From the NCBI RefSeq assembly GCF_021462225.1, contig NC_061818.1, positions 14,109,276-14,173,275 on the forward strand: a DNA stretch of 64,000 nucleotides. Direction: 5' to 3'. The notes under the pieces are model-generated. The model made no database searches, had not been told where the DNA came from, and saw only the letters and a list, made by a program, of their open reading frames with translations. The position numbers and the translations under genes are program-made. Source of the DNA: Girardinichthys multiradiatus. Taxonomy: Eukaryota; Chordata; Actinopteri; Cyprinodontiformes; Goodeidae. Below, piece after piece: positions 45,217 through 57,380 of this stretch. Within the stretch, counting starts at the first letter, position 1. Each line of letters begins with the position of its first letter.

Positions 45217-46179
45217 ATGGGTAAGACTGCCGACCTGACTGCTGTCCAGAAGGCCACTATTGACACCCTCAAGCAAGAGGGTAAGACACAGAAAGAAATT
45301 TCTGAACGAATAGGCTGTTCCCAGAGTGCTGTATCAAGGCACCTCAGTGGGAAGTCTGTGGGAAGGAAAAAGTGTGGCAGAAAACGCTGCACAACGAGAA
45401 GAGGTGACCGGACCCTGAGGAAGATTGTGGAGAAGGGCCGATTCCAGACCTTGGGGGACCTGCGGAAGCAGTGGACTGAGTCTGGAGTAGAAACATCCAG
45501 AGCCACTGTGCACAGGTGTGTGCAGGAAATGGGCTACAGGTGCCGCATTCCCCAGACCTGGGCTACAGAGAAGCAGCACTGGACTGTTGCTCAGTGGTCC
45601 AAAGTACTTTTTTCGGATGAAAGCAAATTCTGCATGTCATTCGGAAATCAAGGTGCCAGAATCTGTAGGAAGACTGGGGAGAAGGAAATGCCAAAATGCC
45701 AGAAGTCCAGTGTCAAGTACCCACAGTCAGTGATGGTCTGGGGTGGCGTGTCAGCTGCTGGTGTTGGTCCACTGTGTTTTATCAAGGGCAGGGTCAATGC
45801 AGCTAGCTATCAGGAGATTTTGGAGCACTTCATGCTTCCATCTGCTGAAAAGCTTTATGGAGATGAAGATTTCATTTTTCAGCACGACCTGGCACCTGCT
45901 CACAGTGACAAAACCACTGGTAAATGGTTTACTGACCATGGTATCACTGTGCTCAATTGGCCTGCCAACTCTCCTGACCTGAACCCCATAGAGAATCTGT
46001 GGGATATTGTGAAGAGAACGTTGAGAGACTCAAGACCCAACACTCTGGATGAGCTAAAGGCCGCTTTCGAAGCATCCTGGGCCTCCATAAGACCTCAGCA
46101 GTGCCACAGGCTGATTGCCTCCATGCCACGCCGCATTGAAGCAGTCATTTCTGCCAAAGGATTCCCGACCAAGTATTGA
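45217..46179 (+). CDS. Tc1-family DD34E transposase with a 14-codon internal deletion
   Basis: 320 residues, open throughout. It is nearly identical to the 334-residue enzyme at 5022-6026, but residues between RIPQ and TWATEKQ (14 codons, 42 bp) are missing in frame. That segment links the DNA-binding and catalytic domains. The triad is intact: VLFSDESKF, FQHDLAPAHS and SPDLNPIENLW. Whether the shortened linker leaves an active enzyme is unknown. The product could also act as a competitor of full-length transposase. The ATG at 45217 is the conserved MGKTADL start. Confidence 0.9.
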   Translation: MGKTADLTAVQKATIDTLKQEGKTQKEISERIGCSQSAVSRHLSGKSVGRKKCGRKRCTTRRGDRTLRKIVEKGRFQTLGDLRKQWTESGVETSRATVHRCVQEMGYRCRIPQTWATEKQHWTVAQWSKVLFSDESKFCMSFGNQGARICRKTGEKEMPKCQKSSVKYPQSVMVWGGVSAAGVGPLCFIKGRVNAASYQEILEHFMLPSAEKLYGDEDFIFQHDLAPAHSDKTTGKWFTDHGITVLNWPANSPDLNPIENLWDIVKRTLRDSRPNTLDELKAAFEASWASIRPQQCHRLIASMPRRIEAVISAKGFPTKY

Positions 46180-46401
46180 GTGCATAACTGTACATGATTA
46201 TTTGAAGGTTGACGTTTTTTGTATTAAAAACACTTTTCTTTTATTGGTCGGATGAAATATGCTAATTTTGTGAGATAGGAATTTGGGGTTTTCATGAGCT
46301 GTATGCCAAAATCATCTGTATTAAGACAATAAAAGACCTGAAATATATCAGTTAGTGTGCAATGAATCTAAAATATATGAATGTTAAATTTTCATCATGA
46401 C

Positions 46402-46420
46402 ATTATGGAAAATAATGAAC
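46402..46420 (+). repeat. Target-site duplication of the RTE, left copy
   Basis: ATTATGGAAAATAATGAAC, repeated exactly at 49768-49786. The 19 bp belong to the Tc1 inverted end. Confidence 0.95.
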
Positions 46421-49400
46421 CGTCAACTTAACGTGGTGGAGGGGTTTGAGTGCTCAAATGATCCTAGAGGCTATGTTGTCTGGGGCCTAAATGCCCCTGG
46501 TAGGGTCTCCCATGGCAAACAGGTTCTAGGTGATGGGTCAGACAAAGAATGGTTCAAGAACCCCTCATGAAGAACACAATATCGAGGCACGTGACGTCGC
46601 CCGGTACGGCGGAGCCGGGGTCCCACCCTGGAGCCAGGCCTGGGGTCGGGACTCGTCGGAGAGCGCCTGGTGGCCGGGTTGCTCCTCGCGGGACCCGGCC
46701 GGGCCAAGCCCGAACGAGAGACGCGAGGCCATCCCCCAGTGGGCCCACCACCTGCAGGGGGAACCGTGAGGGACCGGTGCAAAGAGGATTGGGTGGCGGA
46801 CGAAGGTGGAGACCTCAACGGCCCGATCCCCGGATGCTTAGGCTGGCTCTAGGGACGTGGAATGTCACCTCGCTGGGGGGGAAGGAGCCTGAGCTTGTGC
46901 GGGAGGTCGAGAGATATCGACTAGAAATAGTCGGGCTCGCCTCCACGCACAGCGTGGGCTCTGGAACCCATCTCCTTGAGAGGGGTTGGACTCTCTTCTA
47001 CTCTGGAGTGGCCCATGGGGAGAGGCGGCGGGCTGGTGTGGGTTTGCTTGTTGCCCCCCAGCTCAGCCGTCTCGTGTTGGGGTTTACCCCAGTGGATGAG
47101 AGGGTTGTATCCCTGCGCCTTCGGGTTGGGGAGAGGTCTCTGACTATCATTTCAGCTTACGGGCCGAGTGGTAGTGCAGAGTACCCTGCCTTCTTGGCGT
47201 CCCTGTCGGGGGTGCTGGATAGCGCCCCTCCCGGGGACTCCATTATTCTGCTGGGGGACTTCAACGCCCACGTGGGGAACGACAGTGACACCTGGAGAGG
47301 CGTGATCGGGAGGAATGGCCTCCCCGATCTGAATCCGAGTGGTGTTTTGTTATTGGACTTCTGTGCTAGTCACGGATTGTCCATAATGAACACCATGTTC
47401 AAACATAAGGGTGTCCATCAGTGCACTTGGAACCAGGACACCCTAGGCAGGAGGTCGATGATCGACTTTGTTGTCGTATCATCAGACCTTCGGCCGCATG
47501 TTTTGGACACTCGGGTGAAGAGAGGGGCTGAGCTGTCCACTGATCATCACCTGGTGGTGAGTTGGATCCGCTGGAGGAGGAGAAAGCCGGACAGACTCGG
47601 CAGGCCCAAGCGAATAGTGAGGGTCTGCTGGGAACGCCTGGCGGAGCCCTCGGCCAGGGATGTATTCAACTCCCACCTCCGGGAGAGCTTCGACCAGATC
47701 CCGGGGGATGTTGGAGACATAGAGTCCGAGTGGACCATGTTCTCTGCATCTATTGTCGATGCTGCTGCCCATAGCTGCGGCCGTAAGGTCTGCGGTGCCT
47801 GTCGTGGCGGCAATCCCAGAACCCGGTGGTGGACACCGGCAGTAAGGGATGCTGTTAAGCTGAAGAAGGAGTCCTATCGGCTGTGGTTGGCTTGTGGGAC
47901 TCCTGAGGCGGCTGACGGGTACCGTGAGGCCAAGCGTGCTGCGGCCCGGGCTGTGGCAGATGCAAAAACTCGGGCCTGGGAAGAGTTCGGTGAGGCCATG
48001 GAGAAGGACTACCGGTTGGCCTCGAAGCGATTCTGGCAAACCGTCCGGCGCCTCAGGAGGGGGAAGCAGTGCTTTGCCAACACTGTTTATAGTGGGGGCG
48101 GGACACTGCTGACCTCGACTGAGGACATTATCGGGCGGTGGAAGGAGTACTTCGAGGATCTCCTCTATCCTGCCATCACGCATTCCGTGGTGGAAACAGA
48201 GGCTGGGGACTCGGGGTTGGATTCTTTCATCACCCAGGCTGAAGTCACCGAGGTGGTTAAAAAGCTCCGCGGTGGCAAGGCTTCGGGGGTGGATGAGATC
48301 CGCCCTGAGTACCTCAAGTGTCTGGATGTTGTAGGGCTGTCATGGTTGACACGCCTCTTCAACATTGCGTGGCGGTCGGGGACAGTGCCTCTGGACTGGC
48401 AGACTGGGGTGGTGGTCCCCCTTTATAAGAAGGGGGACCAGAGGGTGTGTTCCAACTACAGGGGGATCACACTCCTCAGCCTCCCTGGTAAGGCCTACGC
48501 CAGGGTATTGGAGAGGAGAGTCCGACCGATAGTCGAACCTCGGCTTCAGGAGGAACAGTGTGGTTTTCGTCCCAGCCGTGGAACACTGGACCAGCTCTAT
48601 ACCCTCTACAGGGTGCTCGAGGGTTCATGGGAGTTTGCCCAACCGGTTCACATGTGTTTTGTGGACCTGGAGAAGGCATTCGACTGTGTTCCTCGTGATG
48701 CCCTGTGGGGGGTGCTCCAGGAGTATGGAATCGGGGGCCCTTTATTAGGGGCCATCCGGTCCCTGTACGAGCGGAGCAGGAGTTTGGTCCGCATTGCCGG
48801 CACTAAGTCGGACCTGTTCCCAGTGCATGTTGGACTCCGGCAGGGCTGCCCTTTGTCGCCGGTCCTGTTCATAACTTTTATGGACAGGATTTCTAGACGC
48901 AGCCAAGGGCCGGAGGGGGTCTGGTTTGGGGACCAGTGGATTTCGTCTCTTCTTTTTACGGATGACGTGGTCCTGCTGGCCCCCTCTAGCCAAGACCTAC
49001 AGCATGCGCTGTGGCGGTTCGCAGCCGAGTGTGAAGCGGCTGGGATGAGGATCAGCTCCTCCAAGTCCGAGGCCATGGTACTCGACCGGAAAAGGGTGGC
49101 TTGTCCTCTTCAGGTTGGAGGGGAGTTCCTGCCTCAAGTGGAGGAGTTTAAGTATCTCGGGGTTTTGTTCACGAGTGAGGGAAGAATGGAGCGGGAGATC
49201 GACAGACGGATCGGTGCAGCTGCCACAGTAATGGGGGCGCTCTGCCGGTCCATTGTGGTGAAGAGAGAGCTGAGCCGAAAAGCAAAGCTCTCAATTTACT
49301 GGTCGGTCTACGTTCCTACCCTCACCTATGGCCATGAACTTTGGGTCATGACCGAAAGAACGAGATCACGGATACAAGCGGCTGAAATGAGCTTCCTCCG

Positions 49401-49767
49401 TAGGGTGGCCGGGCACTCCCTTAGAGATAGGGTGAGGAGCTCGGCCATCCGGGAGGAGCTCGGAGTAGAGCCGCTGCTCCTCCACATTGAGAGGAGCCAG
49501 TTGAGGTGGCTCGGGCATCTATACCGGATGCCTCCTGGACGCCTTCCTCGGGAGGTGTTCCAGGCACGTCCCACCGGGAGGAGGCCCAGGGGACGGCCCA
49601 GGACACGCTGGAGGGACTATGTCTCTCGGCTGGCCTGGGAACGCCTTGGGCTCCCCCTGGAGGAGCTGGAGGAGGTGTCTGGAGAGAGGGACGTCTGGGC
49701 GTCTCTGCTGAGTCTGCTGCCCCCGCGACCCGGTCCTGGATAAGCGGAAGACGACGAACGAACGAAC
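46421..49767 (+). mobile_element. Full-length RTE-type LINE
   Basis: 3347 bp between perfect 19-bp duplications. It has a short 5' untranslated part, one long ORF and a short 3' end, GATAAGCGGAAGACGACGAA with an AACG-repeat tail. The organisation (single ORF with apurinic endonuclease then reverse transcriptase, very short 3' region ending in tandem repeats) is that of the RTE clade, probably Rex3-like in fish. The clade name is from recognition, not search. It is inserted in the right end of a Tc1 element. Confidence 0.9.
46549..49743 (+). CDS. Endonuclease-reverse transcriptase of an RTE LINE, intact
   Basis: 1064 residues without interruption. Residues 1-95 are Arg/Pro-rich and may be untranslated. 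Met96 (46834, [11 protein letters not shown]) is a plausible alternative start. The endonuclease domain (about 100-340) shows [35 protein letters not shown] and [10 protein letters not shown]. Where most such enzymes have Q-E-T this one reads LASTHS. The reverse transcriptase (about 560-830) shows [52 protein letters not shown] and the catalytic FTDD, where FADD or YADD is usual. The C-terminus has the conserved [10 protein letters not shown] and [12 protein letters not shown] blocks. It probably nicks target DNA and copies its own RNA there. Confidence 0.93.
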   Translation: MVQEPLMKNTISRHVTSPGTAEPGSHPGARPGVGTRRRAPGGRVAPRGTRPGQARTRDARPSPSGPTTCRGNREGPVQRGLGGGRRWRPQRPDPRMLRLALGTWNVTSLGGKEPELVREVERYRLEIVGLASTHSVGSGTHLLERGWTLFYSGVAHGERRRAGVGLLVAPQLSRLVLGFTPVDERVVSLRLRVGERSLTIISAYGPSGSAEYPAFLASLSGVLDSAPPGDSIILLGDFNAHVGNDSDTWRGVIGRNGLPDLNPSGVLLLDFCASHGLSIMNTMFKHKGVHQCTWNQDTLGRRSMIDFVVVSSDLRPHVLDTRVKRGAELSTDHHLVVSWIRWRRRKPDRLGRPKRIVRVCWERLAEPSARDVFNSHLRESFDQIPGDVGDIESEWTMFSASIVDAAAHSCGRKVCGACRGGNPRTRWWTPAVRDAVKLKKESYRLWLACGTPEAADGYREAKRAAARAVADAKTRAWEEFGEAMEKDYRLASKRFWQTVRRLRRGKQCFANTVYSGGGTLLTSTEDIIGRWKEYFEDLLYPAITHSVVETEAGDSGLDSFITQAEVTEVVKKLRGGKASGVDEIRPEYLKCLDVVGLSWLTRLFNIAWRSGTVPLDWQTGVVVPLYKKGDQRVCSNYRGITLLSLPGKAYARVLERRVRPIVEPRLQEEQCGFRPSRGTLDQLYTLYRVLEGSWEFAQPVHMCFVDLEKAFDCVPRDALWGVLQEYGIGGPLLGAIRSLYERSRSLVRIAGTKSDLFPVHVGLRQGCPLSPVLFITFMDRISRRSQGPEGVWFGDQWISSLLFTDDVVLLAPSSQDLQHALWRFAAECEAAGMRISSSKSEAMVLDRKRVACPLQVGGEFLPQVEEFKYLGVLFTSEGRMEREIDRRIGAAATVMGALCRSIVVKRELSRKAKLSIYWSVYVPTLTYGHELWVMTERTRSRIQAAEMSFLRRVAGHSLRDRVRSSAIREELGVEPLLLHIERSQLRWLGHLYRMPPGRLPREVFQARPTGRRPRGRPRTRWRDYVSRLAWERLGLPLEELEEVSGERDVWASLLSLLPPRPGPG

Positions 49768-49807
49768 ATTATGGAAAATAATGAACTTTATCACAATATG
49801 CTAATTT

Positions 49808-49995
49808 TTTTAGATAGGAATTTTGGGTTTTCATGAGCTGTATGCCAAAATCATCCGTATTAAGACAATAAAATACCTGAAATATATCAGTTAGTGTGCA
49901 ATGAATCTAAAATATATGAATGTTAAATTTTCATCATGACATTATGGAAAATAATGAACTTTATCACAATATGCTAATTTTTTGAGAAGGACCTG
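49808..49995 (+). repeat. Second copy of the Tc1 right end (tandem duplication)
   Basis: This repeats 46260-46420 plus the outer tip, and both copies carry the private variant GAAATATATCAG where other elements of the family have GAAATATTTCAG. The junction lies at ATATGCTAATTTT, a string found both near the outer tip and at the inner edge of the inverted end. Confidence 0.8.
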
Positions 49996-52275
49996 TATAG
50001 TAAAGAGAATTGGCCCAAGTACTGAACCCTGTGGTACTCCACAATTAACCCTGGAGTTTAAAGATGATTTATCATTTACATGAACAAACTGGAATCTGTC
50101 AGACAAATAAGATTTAAACCAGCCTAGCGCTGTTCCCCTGATCCCTACAGCATATTCCAGCCTTTCTAAGAGAATTTTGTGATTGACTGTATCAAATGCA
50201 GCACTGAGATCTAACAGGACAAGTACAGAAACAAGTCCATTTTCTGAGGCCATAAGAATATCATTAGTGACTTTCAGCAGAGCTGTTTCAGTGCTATGAT
50301 GAGCTCTGAAACCTGACTGAAACTCTTCAAACAGGTTATTGCTGTGTAAATGCTCACACATTTGATTAGCAACTATTTTCTCAAGAATTTTAGATAAGAA
50401 GATTGGAAGATTGGATATAGGTCTGTAATTTTTCAAGTCATCTTGATCAAGTGAAGGTTTCTTAAGTAAAGGTTTAATTACAGCTACCTTAAAAGCCTGT
50501 GGTACATATCCATTTACTAAAGATAGATTAATCATATCTAAAATGGGGCTGGTAATCAGAGGGAACACCTTAAATAATTTGGTTGGGATTGGGTCTAACA
50601 TGCAAGGTGAAGGTTTAGATGAAGCTAATATTTCTGATAACTCAGGAAGTTCCACAGAATCAAAACAGTCCAAACACAAATCAGGTTCTGCAATTACTTC
50701 CAATGTTGTCTCACTTGCTGAGGATGAAGTAATCATCTTCGGGAGTATGTCAAAGATTTTCTTTTAATAGAATCAATTTTATTTAAGAAGAATCCCATAA
50801 AGTCATGACTGCTAAGAGCTAAGGGAATGGATGGCTCAACAGAGCTATGACTCTGTGTAAGTTTAGCAACTGTACTAAAGAGAAACCTAGGATTATTCTT
50901 GTTCTCTTCTATTAATGATGAGAAATAAGCTGTTCTAGCTTGGCGAAGTGTCTTTTATACAACAGTAGGCTATTTTTCCAGATTATGTAGGAATCCTCTA
51001 GGTGTGTAGAGCGCCATTTTCTCTCCAATTTTCTAACATTGTGCTTTAAAGTACGCAGCTCTGAATTAAACCAAGGAGCTAGCCTCCTATTAGTGATTAC
51101 CTTCTTTTTCAAGGGGGCTGCATTGTCTAATGCACCACGCAGTGATGTAGTAACACTATGAACAAGAGAATCAATTTGTGAAGGAGAAGAAACCAAATTA
51201 TTGCCCTCCACTGTGATTATCTGTAATAATGAGGAAATTAAAAGGGGAACAGATTCTTTAAAGGTTGTTACAGCATCGCCTGATAATGATCTACTATAAT
51301 GAAATTTTCTTTCAGGTGTGGAGTACTCGGTTAAATTAAACTCAAAGGTTATTAAAAAATGATCAGACAGGACACGGTTATGAGAAAATATTGTTATGTC
51401 TTTACACTCAATGCCATATGTCAGCACAAGGTCCAGAGAATGAAGACAAAGGTGGGTGGGTTTGTTAATGATTTGTGCAAAGCCAATTGAGTCTTAAGAT
51501 AGCATTAAAGGCTATATTTAGGCTATCACATTCAGTGTCAACATGAATGTTAAAATCCCCCACTATAATAACCTTATCTGTATTTAACACTAAATCAGAT
51601 AAAAGGTCTGAAAACTGATCTAAAAATTGAGAGTAAGGACCTGGTTAAATTAAATATTCAAAAGAGTTGTAGCTATTGATTGGTCTGGGACTAATCAATA
51701 AATCGGACTGAAAGATGGTTGCTACTCGTCCTCCTCGCCCAGTATTTCGAGGAATGTGAAAATTTAAATAATTAGTAGGAGCTGACTCATTTATAGTAAC
51801 ATAATCCTCTTGCTGCAGCCAGGTTTCTGTGAGGCAAAATAAATCAATGTGATTGTCACAAATCAGGTCACTAACTAGCAAAGTCTTTGAAGAGAGAGAT
51901 CTTATGTTCAGTAAGCCGCATTTAATTGTTTTATTTTTCTTTTTAGTCTGAGTTGTGTTTATTTTTATTAGATTTTCCTGATTTTCTCGTTTTAGATTAT
52001 TTTTTAATCTATTCAATTTTGGCCGTGGGCGAGACACTGTCTTTATAGGGTAATGGGTGGGTAGCAGTACAGAAGCTGCAGAGAGGAGTGTTAAACTACG
52101 ACCCTGCTTCCTGGTCTGAACCCTGGGTTGTCAGAGGTTTGGAGAACTAATAAATTCGGCCAGATTCCTAGAAAGAAGAGCTGCACCATCCAAAGTGGGA
52201 TGGATGCCGTCTCTCCGGATCAGACCAGGTTTTTCCCAAAATGTTCGCCAATTATCAATGTAGCCCACATACATC
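49996..52275 (-). pseudogene. L2 LINE, 5' and central portion (minus strand)
   Basis: Read from right to left: 52037-51645 encodes the start of the endonuclease ([23 protein letters not shown]). 51427-50912 covers the rest and the linker. 50736-49998 covers reverse transcriptase ([59 protein letters not shown]). Frameshifts lie between pieces. A further 5' part extends to about 52275. The RT is cut at FTI by the Tc1 insertion and continues at 44885. It is an old, dead element of the L2 clade. Confidence 0.85.
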
Positions 52276-53790
52276 CCCACTCATGAGTACAATACACCAA
52301 TTATTTAATTGACTTTTACACCCCATATTGGAATTTGTTTTTTATTTCCTAAAATGTCTTTCATAGCTAAAGAAAGTGTTTGGATGCAAGATAAATTGCA
52401 CCGCTCAATATGTGAGTTCAGTGTGATTGATTGACAGCAAACAGAGCTTGACCTCGTGGGGGGGAGCTTTCCAACACAGAGGTACTTGCACATGCATAAA
52501 AGATATATAAAACAGATTTAGGGTGCAAATGACAGATAAAGACATTATTTTTATTTTATGGTGCTTGTGCGCCCAATCCTCTAGTGCCACCCTGGGAACT
52601 GCCCATATGGTCCATATCAAAAGGCACAGCTAAATAATGTACATGGTGTTTCTCCATTTTTCTTGCGGCCTTTCAATGGGATCATAACAGCTTATCTTTT
52701 TCTAAAATGCTGTTTTAGACTGGGTCTCAGTATCTGGTAATGGCTAATGTTAAATGACCTGTACTCGGGCTAAAAATCCTTATCAGGACATCCTGAACCT
52801 GGAGAGAACCCATGTATGGATAGGATTGTGTAGCCCCGTGGCTGTGTAGTTTTTCTTTTTACATTTGGCAGCAAATTTTAGGATTGGTTGGTTTCAAAAC
52901 ATTCCTATCTAAGAAATATTTATGAAGTTCAAGAATATATAACTTCATAAAGGAACAGTTTTAGCAGGATGTAAAGCTGACTGAAAACCTTCTAAAGGAT
53001 TAAAAAAGCAGGAAGCTCAGCAATACCACAGAAACTCAGGTCGGCTAAAGACGTCACACCTCACAGGGTGATGTCTGCCTTTTTCCCACAAGGCATCCAA
53101 CCTCTGTCTTTGACCAATTGAAAATGTGGGTGGTAGAGAGTGGGTTGGTTCTGAACAGAAAAAGGACAGATTAATATTTTATTATTGTGCCTGGCAAAGT
53201 AAATGCTGAGTCCTAGCCACTGAAAACAACCCCATGAAGCCCCAGCAGATATAAAATACTCATTTTGATATAACGAAGGGGCTGTAAAAAACCTTAATGC
53301 ATCTTTGAGTCACTCTGGATAAGATGCTTGATTAAATGCCAAAATGCCACTTAGACAACCTGCATTGCTTGCTCAGTAAAAGAGTGACAAACCAATCTGC
53401 ATTCATACAGTGAATCATCTTCCCAATCCTCAGTCTGAAACTTCATTTATCCCTTATTTTTTATTTCTAAGACATAACACCTTCATCTCCAATCATTACC
53501 AGCCAAGGTAAAGGCATGTTAGCTGATTTCCTTTGGGACATTTTGTCTATATGCTCATTTAGAGAGCATCCTGAATAATATTTATGCATGTAAAAAACAC
53601 CAGGGAACAACTTAATAAGTCTTGGTGAACAATTGTAGAAGCAGTGCCAAACACTGGAAGATAAATGGCAACTCTTTGTGTCGGTTTGATGTTGAATGTA
53701 GACACAGGGTTGTATACTTCACTTTCCATCATCATAAATTATTTTATTCTCAATAGTCAGGAAATAATAAAAGGTTTTCCTCAGATTACA
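52276..53790. other. Non-coding interval
   Basis: AT-rich, no gene supportable on either strand, no clear repeat. Confidence 0.45.
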
Positions 53791-53799
53791 AACACACAC

Positions 53800-53996
53800 C
53801 AGAACAAGGCAGTGCAAAATTGTGAACTTTTCTATTTTTTTTAGAAATCTGAAAATCATGCATCAATTTTCTTCTGCTTTATAATTCTGCCTTGTTTTAT
53901 CATAAAATGCCAAATAAAATACATTAAGCTTTCGTGTTGTAACGTGAAGAAATGTGATAAAGGGTTGTAAATGATTTTGGACGGCACTGTAGATTA
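53800..53996. mobile_element. MITE fragment
   Basis: This ends GGACGGCACTGTA and contains ATGTGATAAAGGGTTGTAAA. The terminus resembles the GGCACTGTA end of the repeat at 55109-55982. One end only. Confidence 0.4.
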
Positions 53997-55106
53997 CCAT
54001 TGTAGATTTTAGTTTTTATATATTGAGCACCAGCTATACGTTCAACTGCTGCTCAGTCCAGCAGAAGCAGCAATAGGAGAGAAGAGAACAGCCTGTAAGA
54101 ACCCTGAGGAGCTGGACGGCATCAGACAAGCCTGTGTGGAGCGCCAGCAGCAGTGTGGGTCATAGAGGGGAACAGATCCCGACCCAGCTACCCCACCATA
54201 CCGCCACCATATGGCTGTGGTTTCTCAGGCATCCCTCTCCTCTCGTGTTCTGCTCTCCCAGGAATTCCTGCGGGCCTGGGGAGGCAGGGTGCCAACTTGT
54301 GTGTGACAGCAAAGTGTACATGCAAGTGTGACATTTCAACTGTCCAAAGGAAAAACTAATAAAGACACCTGATAAAAGACATAATAAATCATTTCAATTT
54401 ATAGGCAAAGTCAAAACCAGTGAAGGCCTAAAAAAAAAGTCAGTGCCATCCATCTGAAACTTATACTTTTTATTATTAATACTCAACACTTCATTTTGTT
54501 CATCATGTACAAACAGAAAGAATAGTCTTATTTGAGCACTTATAATGGTAGATATCAGCATTATCCTTAGAAGTACCTTAGTGATATTTTTTTCTTTTTG
54601 CAATTTTGTCATGACATGGTTAAATTTGCTATTGAGAATACGTCGATCATTTCAATACAAAAAAAGGTGAAGGTAAATACTTTTCCCCCAGTATTTGGTA
54701 TATACATAACCTGTACAATTAGCTGTTTTTGTGTGATTTTTCTGCCTGTACGCTGTAAAAATTTTGGCATTATTTGAAAGAAAATAGCCAAGAAAAGAAT
54801 GGCCAGGAATAATGTTCTGTATATGATTATGTATACAAGTGGTCATACTCATATGTTACACTTTTGTCACCCACAGTTACTATAATCAAGCTATTTAGTT
54901 TCAGTAAAGACTTGTGATTTCATTGACTTCATCTCGCTTTGGGAAATACATTTTGTAGCAACCCCTTATGCAACACTGAGCAAATAACTCAGAAATTACA
55001 GAGGATGAAGATGGAAAACAGGAATATTGACAAACACCAACTGTACACAGCTGAGTAGAAAATTTTGTGTGCGTCAATATGAAGCAGTATCGATAGATGG
55101 TACACA
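53997..55106. other. Non-coding interval
   Basis: No gene or recognised repeat. Short frames around 54134-54360 show no domain. Confidence 0.4.
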
Positions 55107-55108
55107 TA

Positions 55109-55982
55109 CAGCACATTGAAAAAGTATTTCGACCCCTAGACTTCCACATTTTAGGGTTTTATGCGATAAACCAACACAGAGCGGGGCCTAGTTGTGAAGT
55201 GGAGGGAAAATGATAAAGGGTTTTAAACATAAAAAATAAATAAATAAATCTGAAATATGTGCTCGGCATTTTAATACGGCCCCCTTTACTTTGATACCCT
55301 AACATAAAAATATTACAACCACTTGACTTGAAATGACACCCAATAGTTAAATAAGGCCCCCCTGTATGCAATGTGACAATTGGTTTTATTTAGGGGTATC
55401 TGAGTAGATCACTGCAAATATGTGCCACATTTTCAGATTTTTATTTGTAAAACAATTTTGCTAAGGATTGTTTTCTTTAAAATGTGTGGCACGCCTTTGT
55501 ATTCAACCACCTCTACTCTGATACCCCTAAATAAAAATAGTGCCTCCAATTCCCTGTAGCTATCACTTAAACAGTAAGCAGAGCCAACAAATTGATTTAA
55601 AATCATATATCCTTTAAAAGTCTAGCATGCATTTGTATTTAATCCCCTTTGCTCTTAAATAAAAACAGTACAGCCAAGTGTCCTCAGACCTCCCCTAATT
55701 AGTAAATACAGTGCAAATGTATGTAATTTAATCTCACAATAAACAGTGTTTTATTTAGGGGTAGCAGTGGGGGCTAACACCACATATCTTTTTTGTTTAA
55801 ACATTTGACATCCATTTGTATGTCCTACAGCTCTGAAACCTCAAAATAAACATAATTCTAAATACCCAAAACTTTTTTTGGTCTATCAGATAAAATTCCA
55901 ATCACATGTATTGCAGTTTGTGTCTGTAATGTGACAAAATGTGAAATAATCTAAGAGCTACACATTCTTTTGCAAGGCACTG
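55109..55982. mobile_element. MITE-like element with internal inverted units
   Basis: The ends are CAGCACATTGAAAAAGTAT and the complement of CAGTGCCTTGCAAAAGAAT, each bordered by TA (55107-55108 and 55983-55984), suggesting a Tc1/mariner-mobilised MITE. Inside, TTTATTTAGGGGTA (55390 and 55753) and its complement TACCCCTAAATAAA (55525) alternate, so the interior is made of ~130-bp units in both orientations. No coding capacity. Confidence 0.55.
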
Positions 55983-55984
55983 TA

Positions 55985-57347
55985 TAAAGAGACAAACACA
56001 TACAGAGGTTTGTAACAAAAATATGAGAGAACTTGTTTTCAATGAACAGAGAGGAACTGAAAAAGTGTGAACTGCTCACTTACGTAAAGGTTCGGAATAA
56101 TCAGTTATGTAATATCACAGTTTAATTCTTCCTGTCTGTATGGGATGAAGTCACACTGGTGACACATTTTTTAATAAACACAAGCAGTTTCAAAGTCAAG
56201 AAACATTAAAGTGAAGCTCATCAAACACCTGTTTGTTTCTTTCAAAATGCTAAAGAGCACAGATGAACTGCAGCCAACTGATTCTTGGCCTTAGTTGGTC
56301 CCACAGGTCAGTGTTATTGATAGAAAAAAAAAAAAACATCCACCGCCATCAGGATGTTGTTACAGCCATTTTTCCTTGTGTGTTAAAACCAGGGGAGGGG
56401 ACACAGTGTTTTGCCCTTCATGAACAAATCTGTTGTGACATGCTCGTTTGCAGAAACTGGAGACTGGGACCAATTTGGCTTTGAGGGAACTAAAGACTCC
56501 TGACAAGCCCAACATAATCTGCTTCACAGGCAAATCTGATCATGAGGCTGCCGAGCAGCTGTAGGGTTGAAGACCTGATGGTCACATGTTTTTAACAGTA
56601 TCAGGTACACCTCTGTGTCATGGCCCACAGGCATGAACTAGCCCTAGCTAGTCATCCTCATGCCTAAAAGAAAAAAAACAAAAACAAGAACTGATAAATT
56701 AGCATATTTAGTGTACAATATGAACATTATCTGTTTGGTTGTGCTGTTTATTGCAAATGAGTTGAATTATTTCAGTGCTTTGTAGGGAAAAAATGGACCA
56801 CTAACAGAGTTTATGTGCATACTGATACATTTTTCATTTTTCAATCAACCCCGTGGACACGAAAACAGTTAAGGAGAAAAAAACAGTGGAGAGATGAATT
56901 TCTTCTCTCAGGGTGGAGGAGAGGATTACATAGACTTGTTGGAATTAGAACCACACAAATAAGTGGAAGGAAAATCATTCCCGAATGCATGGGGCTAGCG
57001 TTCCACATGCACCCGTGCAACTTAATAAAGATGTATCCTTCTCTAATGCAGAGGAAAACACAAGAGTTGAGAAAAACAAATGAGAATCCAGACTATTTAG
57101 TGATTTTCGGTTGTCGAGTAACAGTTTAGCAATACAGCACGTGAGTCTAAATAAAGCAACAACAGTTTAATTCCTCTGCAGCAAAACACAGCACAATATG
57201 AGACATGACAGAACAAATGTTTCACCTTTTAATAAGGGGTTGCACAAATGCATTTCAGCCTCACTTTCACTGAGATTAATCTGCACTCCAGTTTGGTATT
57301 GTGCTGAAACTCTCAGCAACATCAACACTGGAAAAAGGTCCAGCATC

Positions 57348-57380
<33 letters not shown>

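Larger units (their letters stand above)
44889..49995 (+). mobile_element. Tc1-like transposon, family 1, copy 3, carrying an RTE insertion
   Basis: Left end CAGGTCCTTCTC at 44889, right end GGACCTG at 49995, TA on both sides. The transposase gene is intact (45217-46179). The 3' end region is split by an RTE LINE (46421-49767), and the right ~190 bp is present twice (46255-46420 plus 49787-49808, then 49808-49995). The element sits inside an L2 LINE on the opposite strand. A short TA-rich target makes the exact rejoined L2 frame ambiguous by two bases. Confidence 0.92.

Noticed and set aside
47482..48183. 233-codon minus-strand frame
   Set aside because: Antisense shadow of the intact RTE ORF.
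56815..57129. 104-codon plus-strand frame near grin2b
   Set aside because: No domain, AT-rich context and no splice or promoter signals supporting it.
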